A stretch of 8,360 nt of DNA from an uncultured Prevotellaceae bacterium (lineage in GTDB: Bacteria > Bacteroidota > Bacteroidia > Bacteroidales > Bacteroidaceae): assembly GCA_937892315.1 (NCBI GenBank), contig CALAVF010000324.1, positions 1-8,360 on the forward strand, written 5' to 3'. The notes beneath the pieces were generated by a model. The model saw only the letters and a list, made by a program, of their open reading frames with translations. It was not told the DNA's origin and searched no databases. A program made the position numbers and the translations under genes. Below are positions 8,086-8,360 of the stretch, one piece after another (within the stretch, counting starts at the first letter, position 1; each line of letters begins with the position of its first letter).

Positions 8086-8293
8086 TTTTGCAGTCAACTA
8101 AATGCCATTTTCACAAAAAGTTCTTTGTTGCCATCTTGACGGAAACCACTGCTAAGTGGAACACCCCACGGGACCCCCAAAGGGATGACGGACAGTTTGT
8201 GTGCCTTCTGGCAGATAACTCCGTCGCCCCTTCCCGTCTTGGCTGCCATGTCAATTTCGTCTTGGCAAAAACGGCACGCAGGAAGCACCGAAA
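8086..8293. other. Stretch with no supportable gene
   Basis: Between the distal tig promoter and the palindrome array I see no recognisable gene. By eye the part from about 8140 on is richer in G+C than the AT-rich control region next to it. A minus-strand frame of 64 codons (8094-8288) opens with GTG and contains CRFC near its start. A plus-strand frame of 86 codons (8088-8348) runs into the array. They overlap each other, have no clear ribosome binding site and match no family I know. The segment could be the 3' flank of a neighbouring gene, a gene remnant, or part of a dispersed repeat that includes the array. Confidence 0.5.
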
Positions 8294-8360
8294 GTGGTCT
8301 GAGTCAGACCGCCTCGGTGGTGTGACTCAGACCACTCGGGCGGTGTGAGTCACACCACTT
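8294..8360. repeat. Tandem array of 15-base palindromes, 23-base period, cut by the window edge
   Basis: Three units are visible: GGTCTGAGTCAGACC (8296-8310), GGTGTGACTCAGACC (8319-8333) and GGTGTGAGTCACACC (8342-8356). They start exactly 23 bases apart, with 8-base spacers GCCTCGGT and ACTCGGGC that share a TCGG core. Units 1 and 3 are perfect 7-1-7 inverted repeats. Unit 2 has one mismatched pair because its left half matches unit 3 and its right half matches unit 1. Neighbouring units are also complementary to each other: 14 bases between units 1 and 2 (8293-8306 with 8323-8336) and 13 bases between units 2 and 3 (8317-8329 with 8346-8358). The array probably continues past the window. Confidence 0.85.

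Noticed and set aside
8094..8288. A 64-residue minus-strand protein with CRFC at its N-terminus.
   Set aside because: Its only start is a GTG without a clear ribosome binding site, there is a stop just upstream inside the array, it overlaps an equally open plus-strand frame, and no family is recognised.
8294..8360. A CRISPR array at the right edge.
   Set aside because: The repeats are 15 bases with 8-base spacers that resemble each other, far below CRISPR repeat and spacer lengths, and there are no cas genes in view.
8294..8360. The TGAGTCA/TGACTCA cores as AP-1 or GCN4-type binding sites.
   Set aside because: Those are eukaryotic factors. In a bacterium the match is a consequence of the palindrome, not evidence of such a protein.

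Overview
The window reads as a housekeeping segment from a member of the Bacteroidota, most likely Bacteroidales of the Prevotella type. The protein sequences support this. So do the promoters: upstream of every transcription unit on the minus strand there is a TTTG or TTG box, an 18-20 base gap, and a TAnnTTTG box, which is the primary promoter form of this phylum rather than a sigma-70 -35/-10 pair. All five recognised genes lie on the minus strand, so transcription runs right to left: tig, clpP, clpX, recQ, guaB. No rRNA, tRNA, CRISPR array, transposase or phage gene is visible.

Region by region, from right to left. Bases 8294-8360 hold the start of a tandem array of 15-base palindromes with an exact 23-base period, cut by the window edge. 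Bases 8086-8293 hold no gene I can support. Bases 7896-8085 are the tig control region, with two stacked promoter-like sequences and a leader hairpin. tig (trigger factor) ends at a strong hairpin terminator at 6505-6544, and the clpP promoter is built into that terminator. clpP and clpX are 34 bases apart and look like a two-gene operon for the ClpXP protease. recQ has its own promoter and is followed by a long imperfect inverted repeat (1682-1795). guaB (IMP dehydrogenase) has its own promoter and a terminator at 65-119. A further promoter-like sequence at the left edge would drive an unseen gene to the left.

Functionally, trigger factor meets nascent chains at the ribosome and ClpXP degrades tagged or damaged proteins, so those three genes form a protein quality-control cluster. 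RecQ (DNA repair helicase) and GuaB (GMP synthesis) are neighbours with separate promoters and no obvious functional tie.

The most unusual points are: (1) RecQ carries an extra helical segment of about 136 residues between helicase motifs II and III, with the border sequence apparently duplicated; (2) the 23-base-period palindrome array at the right edge, in which adjacent units are also complementary to each other; (3) the recQ-guaB intergenic inverted repeat, built from heptads and with arm differences that mostly stay pairable as G-U in RNA; (4) the clpP promoter lying inside the tig terminator. I see no multi-gene novel system; these four are the signals that ordinary annotation would not explain.
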